A stretch of DNA of 64,000 nucleotides, taken from NCBI GenBank assembly GCA_014529385.2, contig CM043942.1, positions 28,327,469 through 28,391,468 of the forward strand, written 5' to 3'. How positions within the stretch are numbered: the stretch's first letter is position 1; every line of letters starts with the position of its first letter. A program made the position numbers and the translations under genes. Below the pieces are notes generated by a model that was given only the letters and a program-made list of their open reading frames with translations, was not told the DNA's origin and searched no databases. Positions 23,554 to 34,007 of this stretch are shown here, one piece after another. The stretch comes from Adiantum capillus-veneris (taxonomy: Eukaryota > Streptophyta > Polypodiopsida > Polypodiales > Pteridaceae).

Positions 23554-26500
23554 TTAGAGATTCTTCCTCCTCTCCATCACCTCCTGTAGAATCATCATCG
23601 CTTTCTCCCTCTTCCTCCTCCTCAAGATGACTATTTGCAAGGCTTGGCTGACCTTCTTCTCTACTACATCTTCCTCTACATCTTGTGGTGATGGTATGAT
23701 GGGATCAATTACTGGCTCAATGTCCATCTCTGCAAAGATAGACCTACCCCGCGGCGTGACTGGAATGACATACCAAAGTCTTCTTTGATATATACATGGC
23801 ACATAAAAGACCTGTACGTCACACACAAAGAATAAGCTGATAAACATATATTAAATTTTTAATTTAAGTTAATTGCACATAGCCTAAATTACCTGCTCGC
23901 AACTACTAGGATACACCAAGTTGTCATTTTTTCCCCGACGGAATTGGGTGGAATCCACCATAATGAGCCCATTTTCATGTATTTTGACCTCACCCGCAAA
24001 CCATCATCACTCAAAGAGGAATTTGTGAAAATATCTAAAATCCACTTTGATTATTCTCTCTATAGTACCACAATATCTGACCTCATCTGTTGTTGTGTCA
24101 AAGATTCCCATCCGCCACAATCATTAGTGGTCGGACGCTCATCTATCTTGCAGGTGCGAAAATGTCGGCCTTCGGACCAAATGGAGTTGAAAATGAGACC
24201 CTACAATCACAATGCATAAGAGGTTACATGGCATTTCATTAAGTGATTTGCATACATGCATACATAACATATACACACTCACCTTGCGCAAGCATCCTTG
24301 CGCATACTCCCATTCTTTAGGGCTTATTTGTTCTCCTTGTGCTTTGGCATTGGTCATGGCATTATGGATCCACTCTACTTGAATCAAATCAGGATATTTT
24401 GCAAGCTCTTTAGGAAAAGGAGATGCACGTCTACCTCCATGGGACCTCTTCCATGCATCTCTATCCCTTTTTCTAGCTGCGCGGGCTTCCAAGTACATAT
24501 TGACCCATTTGGTCATGATAGTGGCATTGAGTAAATAGTAGTTGTTGACTATGGCATGAAACTCTCTATCCATGACCAAGAGTGATCCTTTTCGACTGGG
24601 AATGGTTGAGTGCTTCCTAGGATCCTCTTCTTCACTCCACAGCCGAGGCAATGATGGATCCACTGTGATGAGATACTGTGAGACATACACAAATTCCACT
24701 TGCACCACCCAACCTTCTGCCATGCTCGCCTGAAAACATTAAAACCACATATTTTTATTAGTAACTCCATAGCGTATAAATGCTATCTATATTGTATTGA
24801 TTTTGCATACCTCCGGTTGTGACCTCAATCTAACAAAATCCTTTAAAGTCTTCATGAATCTCTCCAAGAAGAACATCCATCTAGAGCGAACCACCCCACA
24901 AATGGCAATCTCCTCAACAAGGTGAAGCAATAGGTGTATTTGGCTAACAAGGATTGTACGTGGGAATGCATCCTCAATAGCATACAGTGCCTCTACTGCT
25001 AGCTGATGGGCTACTGGTATGGCTTCTACTTCTATCTCCTTGGAGCTCACAAATCTACAGGGCACAAATAATATAGTAGTTGAAAAAAAAATCCATTGTT
25101 CATGCATACACAACATGATATAGTACTTGAAAAAAACCCATTACCTCACAATCTCACCCACTTTGAATATTGCAGCCTTCACCTTAGTGTCCCCATAACC
25201 ACTAATAGTTATGGGAAGTACAAACTACAAACAATAAAACATCTTAGTGAATGTCAACCTATATATAAGGACACATAGACACCACAAACTGTTCTACTCT
25301 TACCTGAAGGATTTTATGTCAATCATGGGATTTCAATCCATACAATTGAGTGGAGCCACCCGTTTTGGTTTTTTTGAAAGCACCTTTGAGTGACCGCATA
25401 TATCCCGTTGGAGTTCTGATGGATGCAATAACTTGCTTTGTCTGCTCTTGGTCTGCCTTTGACAGTATCCACGGTGCTTTTGGGAGAATCATCTTTCCCC
25501 GCTCCCGCTCCCCCATGCGGGGCGTGGCGGAAGGGGGGAGACGTCTCATGGCTCTTAAATCTTCCCTAGCACCCAACGAATCCTTCTTTCCAATTATGTG
25601 ATCCCATATAGCTTGCCCAACATTTTTGAATATATGCATAGGGTTCAATAAGTGCTGAATTTTCAACGAAGCCCAATAGGGGAGCGATAAGAAGATTGAG
25701 TACCTCGACATACCCTTTGGCAACCCATTGGGAGGCAGTGAGGTACCATGATGCTCCTCCCAATGCTTCGACCAATCAGCCATGTTCCAATGGAACGGCT
25801 GCACTCCATTGATAGGGGGAACATATCTACGATGTGAAAGAGGCAGGAAGCGATGGTTGTTGGGATAGATCACCTTCCCAAGAAGAGGAGGTCTCTCTGT
25901 CACAAGGGAAGGGCTCCAAGTGGGACACGCACTATGTCCAGATGTTGCCAATCCTGCCAAGAGGTAAACAAACGTTACACATGAGATGATAAACCTAAAG
26001 CAAAGAGTACAATTAACATGTGCATACTTACCAGATACCTCTCCAAATCCTGGGTAATCATGCATGGTCCACATGAGGATGCACTTGATGACGGCTTTGC
26101 AGTCTCGTGGTGGCCGTGAAATGTCAATGACATCTATGCCTCTCCATAGTTCTTGAAGCTCATCAATAAGAGGCTGCAGATATACATCCATGTTTTTTAC
26201 CTTGTGCTTTCCTGGAATGAGAAGTGCTCCATGAAGTAGAGCGGTGCCCAAATGGATTCACTCCATCACTAGCTAACCCAATCCTCAAGTGACGAGGCTC
26301 ATCCCTGAACTCTGACCATGTGTCCTCTATGTGCTTCCACGCTGGTGAGTCAGCTGGCACTCTCATAATACCATCTGTGGAGAGATTTTTTGCATGCCAA
26401 CTCAAAAGCTCGCTCATACCCTCCGATCTAAACATGCGTTGGATGCGAGGGATGAGTGGAAAATGCCTCAACACTTTACGTGGAATTCTGTTGCCCTGCA

Positions 26501-27381
26501 TTCCTTCTTTGAGCCTAGGCTCCCCGCACGATGGACATGTGTCACAATTGGCATGCTCATTACGAAAGAGCACACAACCGTTCATGCAAGCATGAATGCG
26601 ATCATAATCCATCCCTAATGCAGTCACCACTTCGCGTTCTTTTCGTCTATTCTCTGGCATGTGATTGCTAGCTGGCAACATCTTTTCTAGCAACCTATCA
26701 CAAGAAGAAAGTACATTAGAAGCTAATTTATGCACTCCACAAGCATCCTTCACAATCTGTATACATACCTCAAAAGTGCGTCGACACTAGCATTGCTCCA
26801 TCCAAACATCGCCTGAAGGTTAAGGACTTCGAGAGATGCCCTTAAAATGGAGTAAGAGCATCTATCATATAGTGCGGTGTGTGCAAAATCGAGTAGCTCA
26901 CTCCTCGTTCTTTCGGAAGCTTCTTCGCATGCACACTCTGGTTCATGCTCCTCCTCTCGTGCAAGGAGATCCTCAACCATTCTATGCAAATGGTCGTCTT
27001 CTGCATCCACGTAAGGAGATGGGATGTGGTCAGTGGTCACTCGTAGAGGGAGCAGCAGTTGGCTGATTTGATGTGCTTCCTCCCTCTCTAATGGATTCCT
27101 GGTGCATGCGCTGTTCCACCCTCCTTTCCCCTCCTCCACCAACCACACGCCAATGAGGGGTGACGTCAATAGCCACTACAATTCGCGGATTGTTTGTTTC
27201 CATCCGTGCACGCTTGCAAGGATCGTCCCATAGTCCATAATCTTCTACATGGCTCAAGCATATCCGTCGAAGTCGAGAAATGGCGCATTTGCACCGCACG
27301 CATGGGCATGGTAAACGCTCGGCAAACCACCATGATCTATACGGTTCAGTGGACGGGCCAAAATCATCCCAAGAAACCTAC
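23554..27381 (-). pseudogene. CACTA (En/Spm) TNP2-type transposase, copy C
   Basis: Exons read right to left. 27381-26760: cysteine block LPCPCVRCKCAISRLRRICL and an acidic region. 26695-26060: zinc pair CPSCGEPR, KVLRHFPLIPRIQRMF, PADSPAWKHIEDTW, then the Transposase_21 core. 25953-25306: ACPTWSPSLVTERPPLLGKV, LLNPMHIFKNVGQAIWDH. 25060-24810: DUF4218 (HLLLHLVEEIAICGVVRSRW). 24725-24280 and 24190-23890: the DUF4216 side. 23831-23554: VFYVPCIYQRRLWYVIPV and a tail. A deletion of about 74 bp near 26222 removes the part of the core that in copy B reads WPVVVVNYNIPPW through LLSL and shifts the frame. A TGA replaces the tryptophan of SHDWHKILQ near 25318. The zinc-like CPTC is CPTW here. Non-functional, but the best-preserved TNP2 copy in the window. 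Confidence 0.88.
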
Positions 27382-27720
27382 ATTAATAAATTACATACAC
27401 TAATTAAAATCAAATTACCAAAAAAGGTTAATAAAAATATCAGTAAAAAGTAAAAATAAATAATTTTAACATGCATGGTAATCAAAACTTTTAGGTAAAA
27501 ATGTCATTTTCAAAGTACTAGGAATATTTTTATTTTATATACATTTTATAAAAAACATAGTACCAATAGATTTTGGAAATCAATAGTAATAATGTCAGAA
27601 CGTGGACATCTGTGTGGATGGGCCGAAATTGCGCCGCGGTAATATGTGCGGTAATGAACGCGGTAATGCTCGCGGTAATATGAGCGGTAATTCAATTTTC
27701 AAAATTTTTAATAAATAGGG
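27382..27720. promoter_or_regulatory. Divergent intergenic promoter region of the CACTA element
   Basis: About 340 bp separates the TNP2 exon start from the start of the TNPA-like transcript. Five GCGGTAAT octamers start at 27636, 27648, 27660, 27672 and 27684, exactly 12 bp apart. A TATA-like AATAAATAGG follows at about 27709, then a CT-rich leader. The arrangement suggests element-encoded protein acting on its own promoter. Confidence 0.65.
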
Positions 27721-28149
27721 GCACCCGCGTGCCTCGCGAAGTTCAAAACCCTAAAATTCGAATTTCATCGTCTTCTCCACAGAAGCCGAGAGCGCGAACC
27801 TCACAACCTTGAGCTCTTCCTCCATCTCTACTCTTCTACTCTCCACCATCTCTACTCTTCCACTCTCCTACCCTCTCCCAACAAGCTCTTCAATTCCATG
27901 TAAGTTTTGTTGTTATGTTTTTTGATTTTTTCACACGCATATACACACATGCATACACTCATACACACGCATGCACACACATGCATACACACACACACAC
28001 ACACTAATTAGTGCATCTGTTCTTTACACACACTAATTAGTGTAAGTAAAGACACACCAAAACCTAAATTTGTTAATTATTAGTTACTTGCAAAATCTAA
28101 ACTTGTGAAATTTGTCAAATTTGTTAAATTTATTACTTGCAAAACCTAA

Positions 28150-29400
28150 TATGTTAAATTTGGGATTGGCCATGCACACACTAATTAGTGTGTGATTACT
28201 ATGTGCATTGGCCAATCTGATTGGTCAATGCACACACTAATTAGTGTATGCATTGGCCAATGTGATTGGTCAATGTACACACTAATTAGTGTGTGTTAAC
28301 ACACACTAATTATTGTGTGCATTGGCCAATCCCATTGACCAATGCACACACTAATCACACACTAATTAGTGTGTGTTAACACACACTATTTACTGTGTGA
28401 TTAGTGTGTGCATTGACCAATGTGATTGACCAATGTGCACACTAATTAGTGTGTAATTAGTGTGTGCCTCCGTCAATTTAATTGGCCAACGTACACACTA
28501 ATTAGTTTGGGATTAGTGTGTGCATTGGCCAATGCACGCACTAATTAGTGTGTTATAACACACACTATTTATTGTGTGATTAGTTTGTGCATTGACCAAT
28601 GTGATTGGCCAATGCGCACATTAATTAGTGTGTAATTATTGTGATTGTGCATTGGTCAATTGGTGATTGACCAATGCGCACACTAATTAGTGTGTAATAG
28701 TGTGTGCATTGGTCAATCCAATTGGCCAATGCACACACTAATTAGTGTGTGTTAACACACACTAATTTATTGTGTGATTAGTGTGTGCATTGACCAATGT
28801 GATTGGCCAATGCGCACACTAATTAGTGTGTGCATTGGTCAATTGTATTGGCCAATACATACACTATTTAGTGTGTAATTAGTGTGTGCATTGGTCAATC
28901 GGATTGGCCAATACACACACTATTGTCAATTGGTGATTGGCCAATGCGCACACTAATTAGTGTGTAATTAGTGTGTGCATTGATCAATTGGATTGGCCAA
29001 TACACACACTATTTAGTGTGTGATTAGTGTATGCATTGACCAATGGGATTGGCCAATGCACATACTAATTAGTGTGTAATTATTCCAATTACACAAGCCA
29101 ATGCACACACTAATTAGTGTGTAATTAGTATGTGCATTGGTCAATTGGATTGGCCAATACACACACTATTTAGTGTGTGATTAGTGTGTAATTAGTCCAA
29201 TTACACAAGCCAATGCACACACTAATTAGTGTGTGATTAGTTTGTGCATTGACCAATGGGATTGACCAATGCACACACTAATTAGTGTGTGCACAAGCCA
29301 ATGCACACACTAATTAGTGTGTGCACAAGCCAATGCATACTCTAATTAGTGTATGTTAACACACAATAATTGCTGTGTGCACAAGCCAATTACACAAGCC
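28150..29400. repeat. Palindrome-rich tandem array (TAATTA and CCAAT modules)
   Basis: Dozens of copies of the palindrome ACACACTAATTAGTGTGT alternate with GCATTGGCCAATG or ATTGACCAATG modules. Each module contains CCAAT on one strand and ATTGG on the other. Unit length varies (roughly 40-80 bp), with internal TGTTAACA palindromes. It is internal to the CACTA element and absent from copy B. Confidence 0.9.
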
Positions 29401-29842
29401 AACACTAATTATGTTAAATTAAACAGTAATCAACACAAAAACATAAACATACCTCCATGATTAAGTCGTAGGTGACGTATTAGGCCCCAATGGCCGTCCA
29501 AGTGATCGCTAATTAGTGTATGTTAACACACAATAATTACTGTGTGCACAAGCCAATTACACAAGCCAACACTAATTATGTTAAATTAAACAGTAATCAA
29601 CACAAAAACATAAACATACCTCCATGATTAAGTCGTAGGTGACGTATTAGGCCCCAATGGCCGTCCAAGTGATCGCTAATTAGTGTATGTTAACACACAC
29701 TAATTAGTGTGTGCAGAAGCCAATTACACAAGCCAACACTAATTATGTTAAATTAAACAGTAATCAACACAAAAACATAAACATACCTCCATGATTAAGT
29801 CGTAGGTGACGTATTAGGCCCCAATGGCCGTCCAAGTGATCG
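29342..29842 (+). repeat. Three tandem copies of a 167-bp unit
   Basis: The landmark AAGTCGTAGGTGACGTATTA occurs at 29463, 29630 and 29797, exactly 167 bp apart. Each unit also includes TATGTTAACACACA and GGCCCCAATGGCCGTCC. The copies are nearly identical, so the expansion is recent. It grows out of the edge of the palindromic array. Confidence 0.95.
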
Positions 29843-31830
29843 CGCAATCGGTCACACTAATCATAAACAGAATAATCTCTTATTAGTCAATACACACACT
29901 GACACACCTTGGATTCTTTCCACATTGGATACTATAGAGAATCCAATGTTAAAAAATCCAATGCTTGAAAAAAATCAATGTGTAAATTTTTAATCATATA
30001 TTCGAATTTTTATACCCTAGTTTAATCTTTGTCGTAATAAATGCAAACCATGTCTTCTTCTTCCACACCACGCTTTCGCAGCATTGAGTATTTCATGGCG
30101 GACGGGATGTCATATCCCGACGCTCTCTCTGCCTATCATTCACAGCCGTTGCCTCAGCAATCATCAAGGTTCGGCTGGTTTCGGGACGCTCTTGGTGGGT
30201 CCGCTGTCGTACCTGTGACCGATCCCGATGTAGAGAGGGCATTGCGTCTTCGGGCTGACTGGTTAGGTTCGCAGCACTATTCACCGGCGCAGCTACTTAG
30301 AAGCTTTTGGATTATTAGAGGTCTCTACTCCGACTCGTGGCACTCCATACCTGCAGAGTTTTTCAGCTACAGCTCCAGGTTCATCTTTTCCTTCACAGGG
30401 TCCCACGCCCCAGGGTCCGACTCCGTTGGGTGCGACGCCACAGGGTCCGATGCCACAGGCGTCCACCTATCCATCACCTATCCCACCTTCTGCCCCATAT
30501 TCACGTCAGCGCTCTTCTGGTAGTCAGCGCCGCCAGGGTAGCTCGCGCGCTAGCGCCGATCGATCTAGTTGTTGTTTTGGAGGGGGGGGGGAGTACTACA
30601 GATTCTCCTCCACAGTCATCGCTCCCTACTCTAGCAGAAGATGAGGACCATGACATGCCTTCACCAGATGCTCACTGGTTATACTACCAGGTTCATAGAG
30701 GAGGTATGGTGGATCTCGGGACAACATAGGGCAGGAGATTCCGCACACACGTCAACCAATTAATCCACTCCACATATATCAATTGTTTTCTCAAATTTGA
30801 TCAGCAAGATCCCTACAACCTCACATATATAGAGACAACCATGCACATGCGTTTCCCCAACCCTGCGGGGCAAAAATTCTCAAGGCAATGGTTGCAAGAG
30901 CATGTCAAAACATTTCTCAAGAACAAAAAATCTAGTGTGAGGAGAGCTGCAAAGAAGACAATGGAGTCTCCAGAGCATAGCTATCGGCCACGAAATTTCC
31001 ATGATGTGGAGTGGGAGACAGCTATGGAAGAGAAAGAGGACGAAAGGGCAATGGGTGCGAGGATGTATACACGTCAAGTTGAGGCCAGATCCCATTAGAC
31101 TCCTACGCATTATGGTTCGGGAGGAAAAACGGCTTGGAAAGACAAATATGTAAGTAAAAATATTAGTTTTATTGTAAAAAATCTAATGTTTTTCATTTAA
31201 TTAATTGGTTGCTATTTTTTGTCAGTATAGCATTACCATGAGTCGCCCGACCAGAGATGTGCAGAGATATAGATAGAACCATACCGAGTATCAAACTTGG
31301 TGTTGGTTGTTTGAAATTCAAATGATCTCTCGAGAGGAGTTCGAAAATGCGTGTAGAAGTCTGCAACATGTAAGTTTAATCTTATTTAAATTATCAAATT
31401 GTTGATTTTATATCAAATATTAAATAACAAAGTGTTAATTGTTTCTTTTTCTAGTTTTGCAGAGTCAAGGAGTTCCACGCGAAATGCCGCCATCTCCCCC
31501 ATGAGCATTCTCTATTTTGTATATGCGGGCCCCGCTTGCCCTATCCCACCTGACCATACTCTATTTTGTACACGCGGGCTTTTTTTGCCCTTTATGTAAA
31601 TGCAATACGTATCATTTTTTGGCTCAATACCTCCCCCAATTGTAATTCCACTTATGTAATGAAATTATCAATCTCTTTTTGGCTCAATGTATTGTCCAAT
31701 TGTGATATTTTGTTGTAATTAATAACAATTTTGTAAATATCTTAAATAAATAAAAAAATAGATGACCTTTTGGATGGTCCTACAAAGGACAATCCAAACT
31801 GTAATCTGTTTTTTTATAATAAACCCCTCT

Positions 31831-32061
31831 GCGGTAATGTCGGCGATAACATCCTCGCGGTAACTATTGCGGGTATATTTGCAATAAAGCACACGGTAAT
31901 AGGCGCGGAAATATAGCCGCAGGCATTACCGCGTATGTTATCGCTAGACCATTACCGCGATTGTTGCCGCAGTGTTTTCCGCATACGGGAAATTTCATAT
32001 TGCAAATTTGTTTGTTTTTTTGCGGTAATGTGAGCGATAATACTGCGCATATGTTATAGTG
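31831..32061. promoter_or_regulatory. Right subterminal inverted octamer arrays and terminus of the CACTA element
   Basis: GCGGTAAT-type octamers start at 31831, 31843, 31857, 31869, 31881, 31893 and 31905. Reverse-orientation ATTACCGC-type octamers then start at 31925, 31937, 31951, 31963 and 31975. Two more forward ones are at 32022 and 32034. Nearly all steps are 12 bp, with two of 14. The element ends GTTATAGTG. The head-to-head layout makes a large imperfect palindrome. Confidence 0.8.
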
Positions 32062-32105
32062 AGAACACAGAATTACATGAGAAGGATATATTGATTGCAT
32101 GATAA

Positions 32106-32297
32106 TGAAGGAGTACGAGCGGAAGTGCAACGCGAGAGAGAGTGCGATAAGAAGAGCATGACGATATGGTGAACTCGTTCTACTGTAATGTGTAGAGCAT
32201 AGTGAGTTCTTATTAGGTTTTTACAAAAGAATATGTGTACATACCTGGCGGCCCGCCCACTTACCTGGGCGACCACATTGGGCTTTATACCCCAACA
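32106..32297 (-). repeat. Copia 3-prime LTR
   Basis: On the forward strand it starts TGAAGGAGTACGAG and ends ATACCCCAACA. It is followed by the purine tract of the reverse strand (32298-32315). Confidence 0.95.
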
Positions 32298-32402
32298 ACC
32301 TCCCACTTAAAGTCCAATGACGGTACTTTAAGTGTGAGAGAAGCTACTATACAAGCTAATATACAAGAGATGTAGAGAAGTGATGTACTACCCTACACCT
32401 AA

Positions 32403-33933
32403 CTACTTGCGAAAATGCGCAAAGCTCTCTGAGGGAAGTCCTTTTGTAAGTAGATCAGCAGGATTTTCTGTGGTGTGAACTTTGATAAGCTGAAGTTGCT
32501 TATCCTCGAGCATTTCCCTGATGAAATGATACTTCACATCCACATGCTTTGTCTTTGAGTGATAAACTGGATTGCGAGCCAATTGTATAGCACTTTGACT
32601 ATCACAATATAACAAGGGCATCTCTTCTTTGATTCCCAAATCTGTTACTAGTCGATTAAGCCAAATTGATTCTTTGCATGCCTATGATGCTGCAACATAT
32701 TCAGCCTTTGTAGTAGACTGAGTAACACAATCTTGTAATCTAGAACGCCATGATACTGCTCCACCAGCCAATGTAAAGACATACCCTGACGTAGACCTTC
32801 GGTTGTCTAAGTCACCTGCATAATCTGAGTCTGCAAAACCCTTTACACTTAGCTCCTAACTCCCATAGCATATGCGCATACTCTTTGTAGCTTTCAGGTA
32901 TCTCAATATTCCTTTCACTGCCTCCCAATGTTTCTTGCCTGGGTTTGACATGTATCGACTTACTACTCCCACTGCAGATGCAATGTCTGGGCGAGTAGCA
33001 ATCATTGCATACATCAAACTACCCACTACAGATGCATATGGAATCTTATCCATTTCAGCCTGTTCTTCCTCAGACACAGGACAATCTTGTTTGCTAAGTT
33101 TCACATATGGTGGCAATGGAACACTCAACGCCTTTCCCTTCTCCATATTGAAACGTTGCAAAACCTTGTCAATATACTCTGTTTGAGATAACCAAATCAA
33201 ATTCTTTGATCTGTCTCTCTCAATGCGCATACCAAGTATATGACTTGCCTCACCCATGTCTTTCATGTCAAACGATTTTGCCATCTTTGATTTCAAAGCT
33301 GAAATTTCTTCCAAGTGCTTGCCAGCAATCAACATGTCATCCACATACAAAATAAGGATCAGCCAACTGCCATCCTGAGCCTTCTTTGTATATAGACAGT
33401 GATCGAACTCACTACGTTTGTAGCCTTGAGAAAGCATAAACTTGTGGAACTTATGGTACCATGCCCTCGGTGATTGTTTTAATCCATAAAGACTCTTTAA
33501 CAAACTGGCATACCAAATCTTCCTTGCCTTTCTCAACAAACCCTTCTGGCTACTGCATGTAAATTTCCACATCTAAATCACCATGCAATAACGCTGTCTT
33601 GACCTCCATTTGGTGCAACACCAAATCTAATATGGCAACCAATACAAGAAAGCATCTCAATTTAGTCATCTTGACCACCGGAGAGAAGACTTCATCAAAG
33701 TCAATGCCTTGTTCTTGCTTAAAGCCCTTGGCAACAAGCCTTGCTTTGTACTTTGGCTGACTATCATGAGCGGTGATCTTATACCTGTAAACCCATTTAC
33801 AAGGTAGAGCCTTTTTGCCCTGTGGTAATTTAACTAGATTCCATGTCTGGTTTTTATGCAGAGCTTTCATCTCTGACTGCATGGCCATTGCCAATTCCCG
33901 GAGTCCTTCATTTGCACTACTTCCTCGTAACAT
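32403..33933 (-). pseudogene. Copia reverse transcriptase and RNase H (pol 3-prime part)
   Basis: The RT begins with QNQTWNLVKLPQG-type sequence (33933-33550: WNLVKLPQGKKALPCKWVY, KARLVAKGFKQEQGIDFDE, FSPVVKM). It continues in a second frame (33572-32856) with SLYGLKQSPRAWY, the catalytic LILYVDDMLIAG, LGMRIERD, and PYASVVGSLMYAMIATRPDI. RNase H occupies 32840-32403: DSDYAGD-type region, KAEYVAAS, then YCDSQSAIQLARNPVYHSKT, KHVDVKYHFIREML and NPADLLTK. Breaks are a frameshift near 33900, TAG at 33550 plus a frameshift soon after, TAG at 32856, and TAG near 32680. The YVDD catalytic motif is intact. Domain content is complete for the family. Confidence 0.93.
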
Positions 33934-34007
33934 GAAGGCTCATTGCAATCAGTCAACATGACATAGTTCATAGATGGAACAAACCTATCAGGAGGTCGTG
34001 TGATACG

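Larger units (their letters stand above)
27900..30020 (+). other. Leader intron of the TNPA-like gene, filled with repeats
   Basis: The donor is CCAT|GTAAGTTTTG, the acceptor TATACCCTAG. The 2121-bp interval consists mainly of a palindromic tandem array and a triplicated 167-bp unit. It is inferred from splice consensus only. Confidence 0.5.
27721..31600 (+). pseudogene. Probable TNPA-like (DNA-binding) gene of the CACTA element
   Basis: A leader exon (about 27721-27899) ends at a consensus donor, GTAAGT (27900). The acceptor AG at 30019-30020 precedes the ATGs at 30041 and 30050. The protein begins SSSSTPRFRSIEYFMADGMS, continues through WFRDALGG and QHYSPAQLLRSFW, then a Pro/Gln/Ser-rich stretch (30390-30560), an acidic patch EDEDHDMPSPD, and a basic segment WLQEHVKTFLKNKKSSVRRA followed by RNFHDVEWETAMEEK. 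Two short exons may follow (31216-31370 and 31455-31500). Damage includes a frameshift near 30360, another at a 10-G run (30582-30591), and TAG codons near 30727 and 31272. Position, size and the basic-then-acidic C-terminal layout fit the second CACTA gene (Transposase_24 or TNPA type), but no sequence motif proves it. Confidence 0.55.
23049..32061. mobile_element. Complete 9013-bp CACTA (En/Spm) element with two divergent genes
   Basis: The element begins CACTATGAGA and ends GTTATAGTG, giving short inverted termini of about 6-10 bp. It is flanked by the 3-bp duplication AGA (23046-23048, 32062-32064). The empty target survives in the paralogous LTR at 45365-45367. It carries a TNP2 transposase on the reverse strand (27381-23554) and a probable TNPA-like gene on the forward strand (about 27.7-31.6 kb). 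Octamer arrays of 12-bp period lie at both ends and between the genes. Both genes are damaged, so it is probably non-autonomous now. Confidence 0.93.

Noticed and set aside
28150-29842. CRISPR array
   Set aside because: Repeats are palindromic, variable and lack unique equal-length spacers. The context is a plant transposon with no cas genes.
30337-30729. Arg/His/Val-rich ORF overlapping the TNPA-like gene
   Set aside because: The 5-prime half is an out-of-frame reading of the Pro/Gln-rich segment. Only its 3-prime end (after the G-run) is in the likely coding frame.
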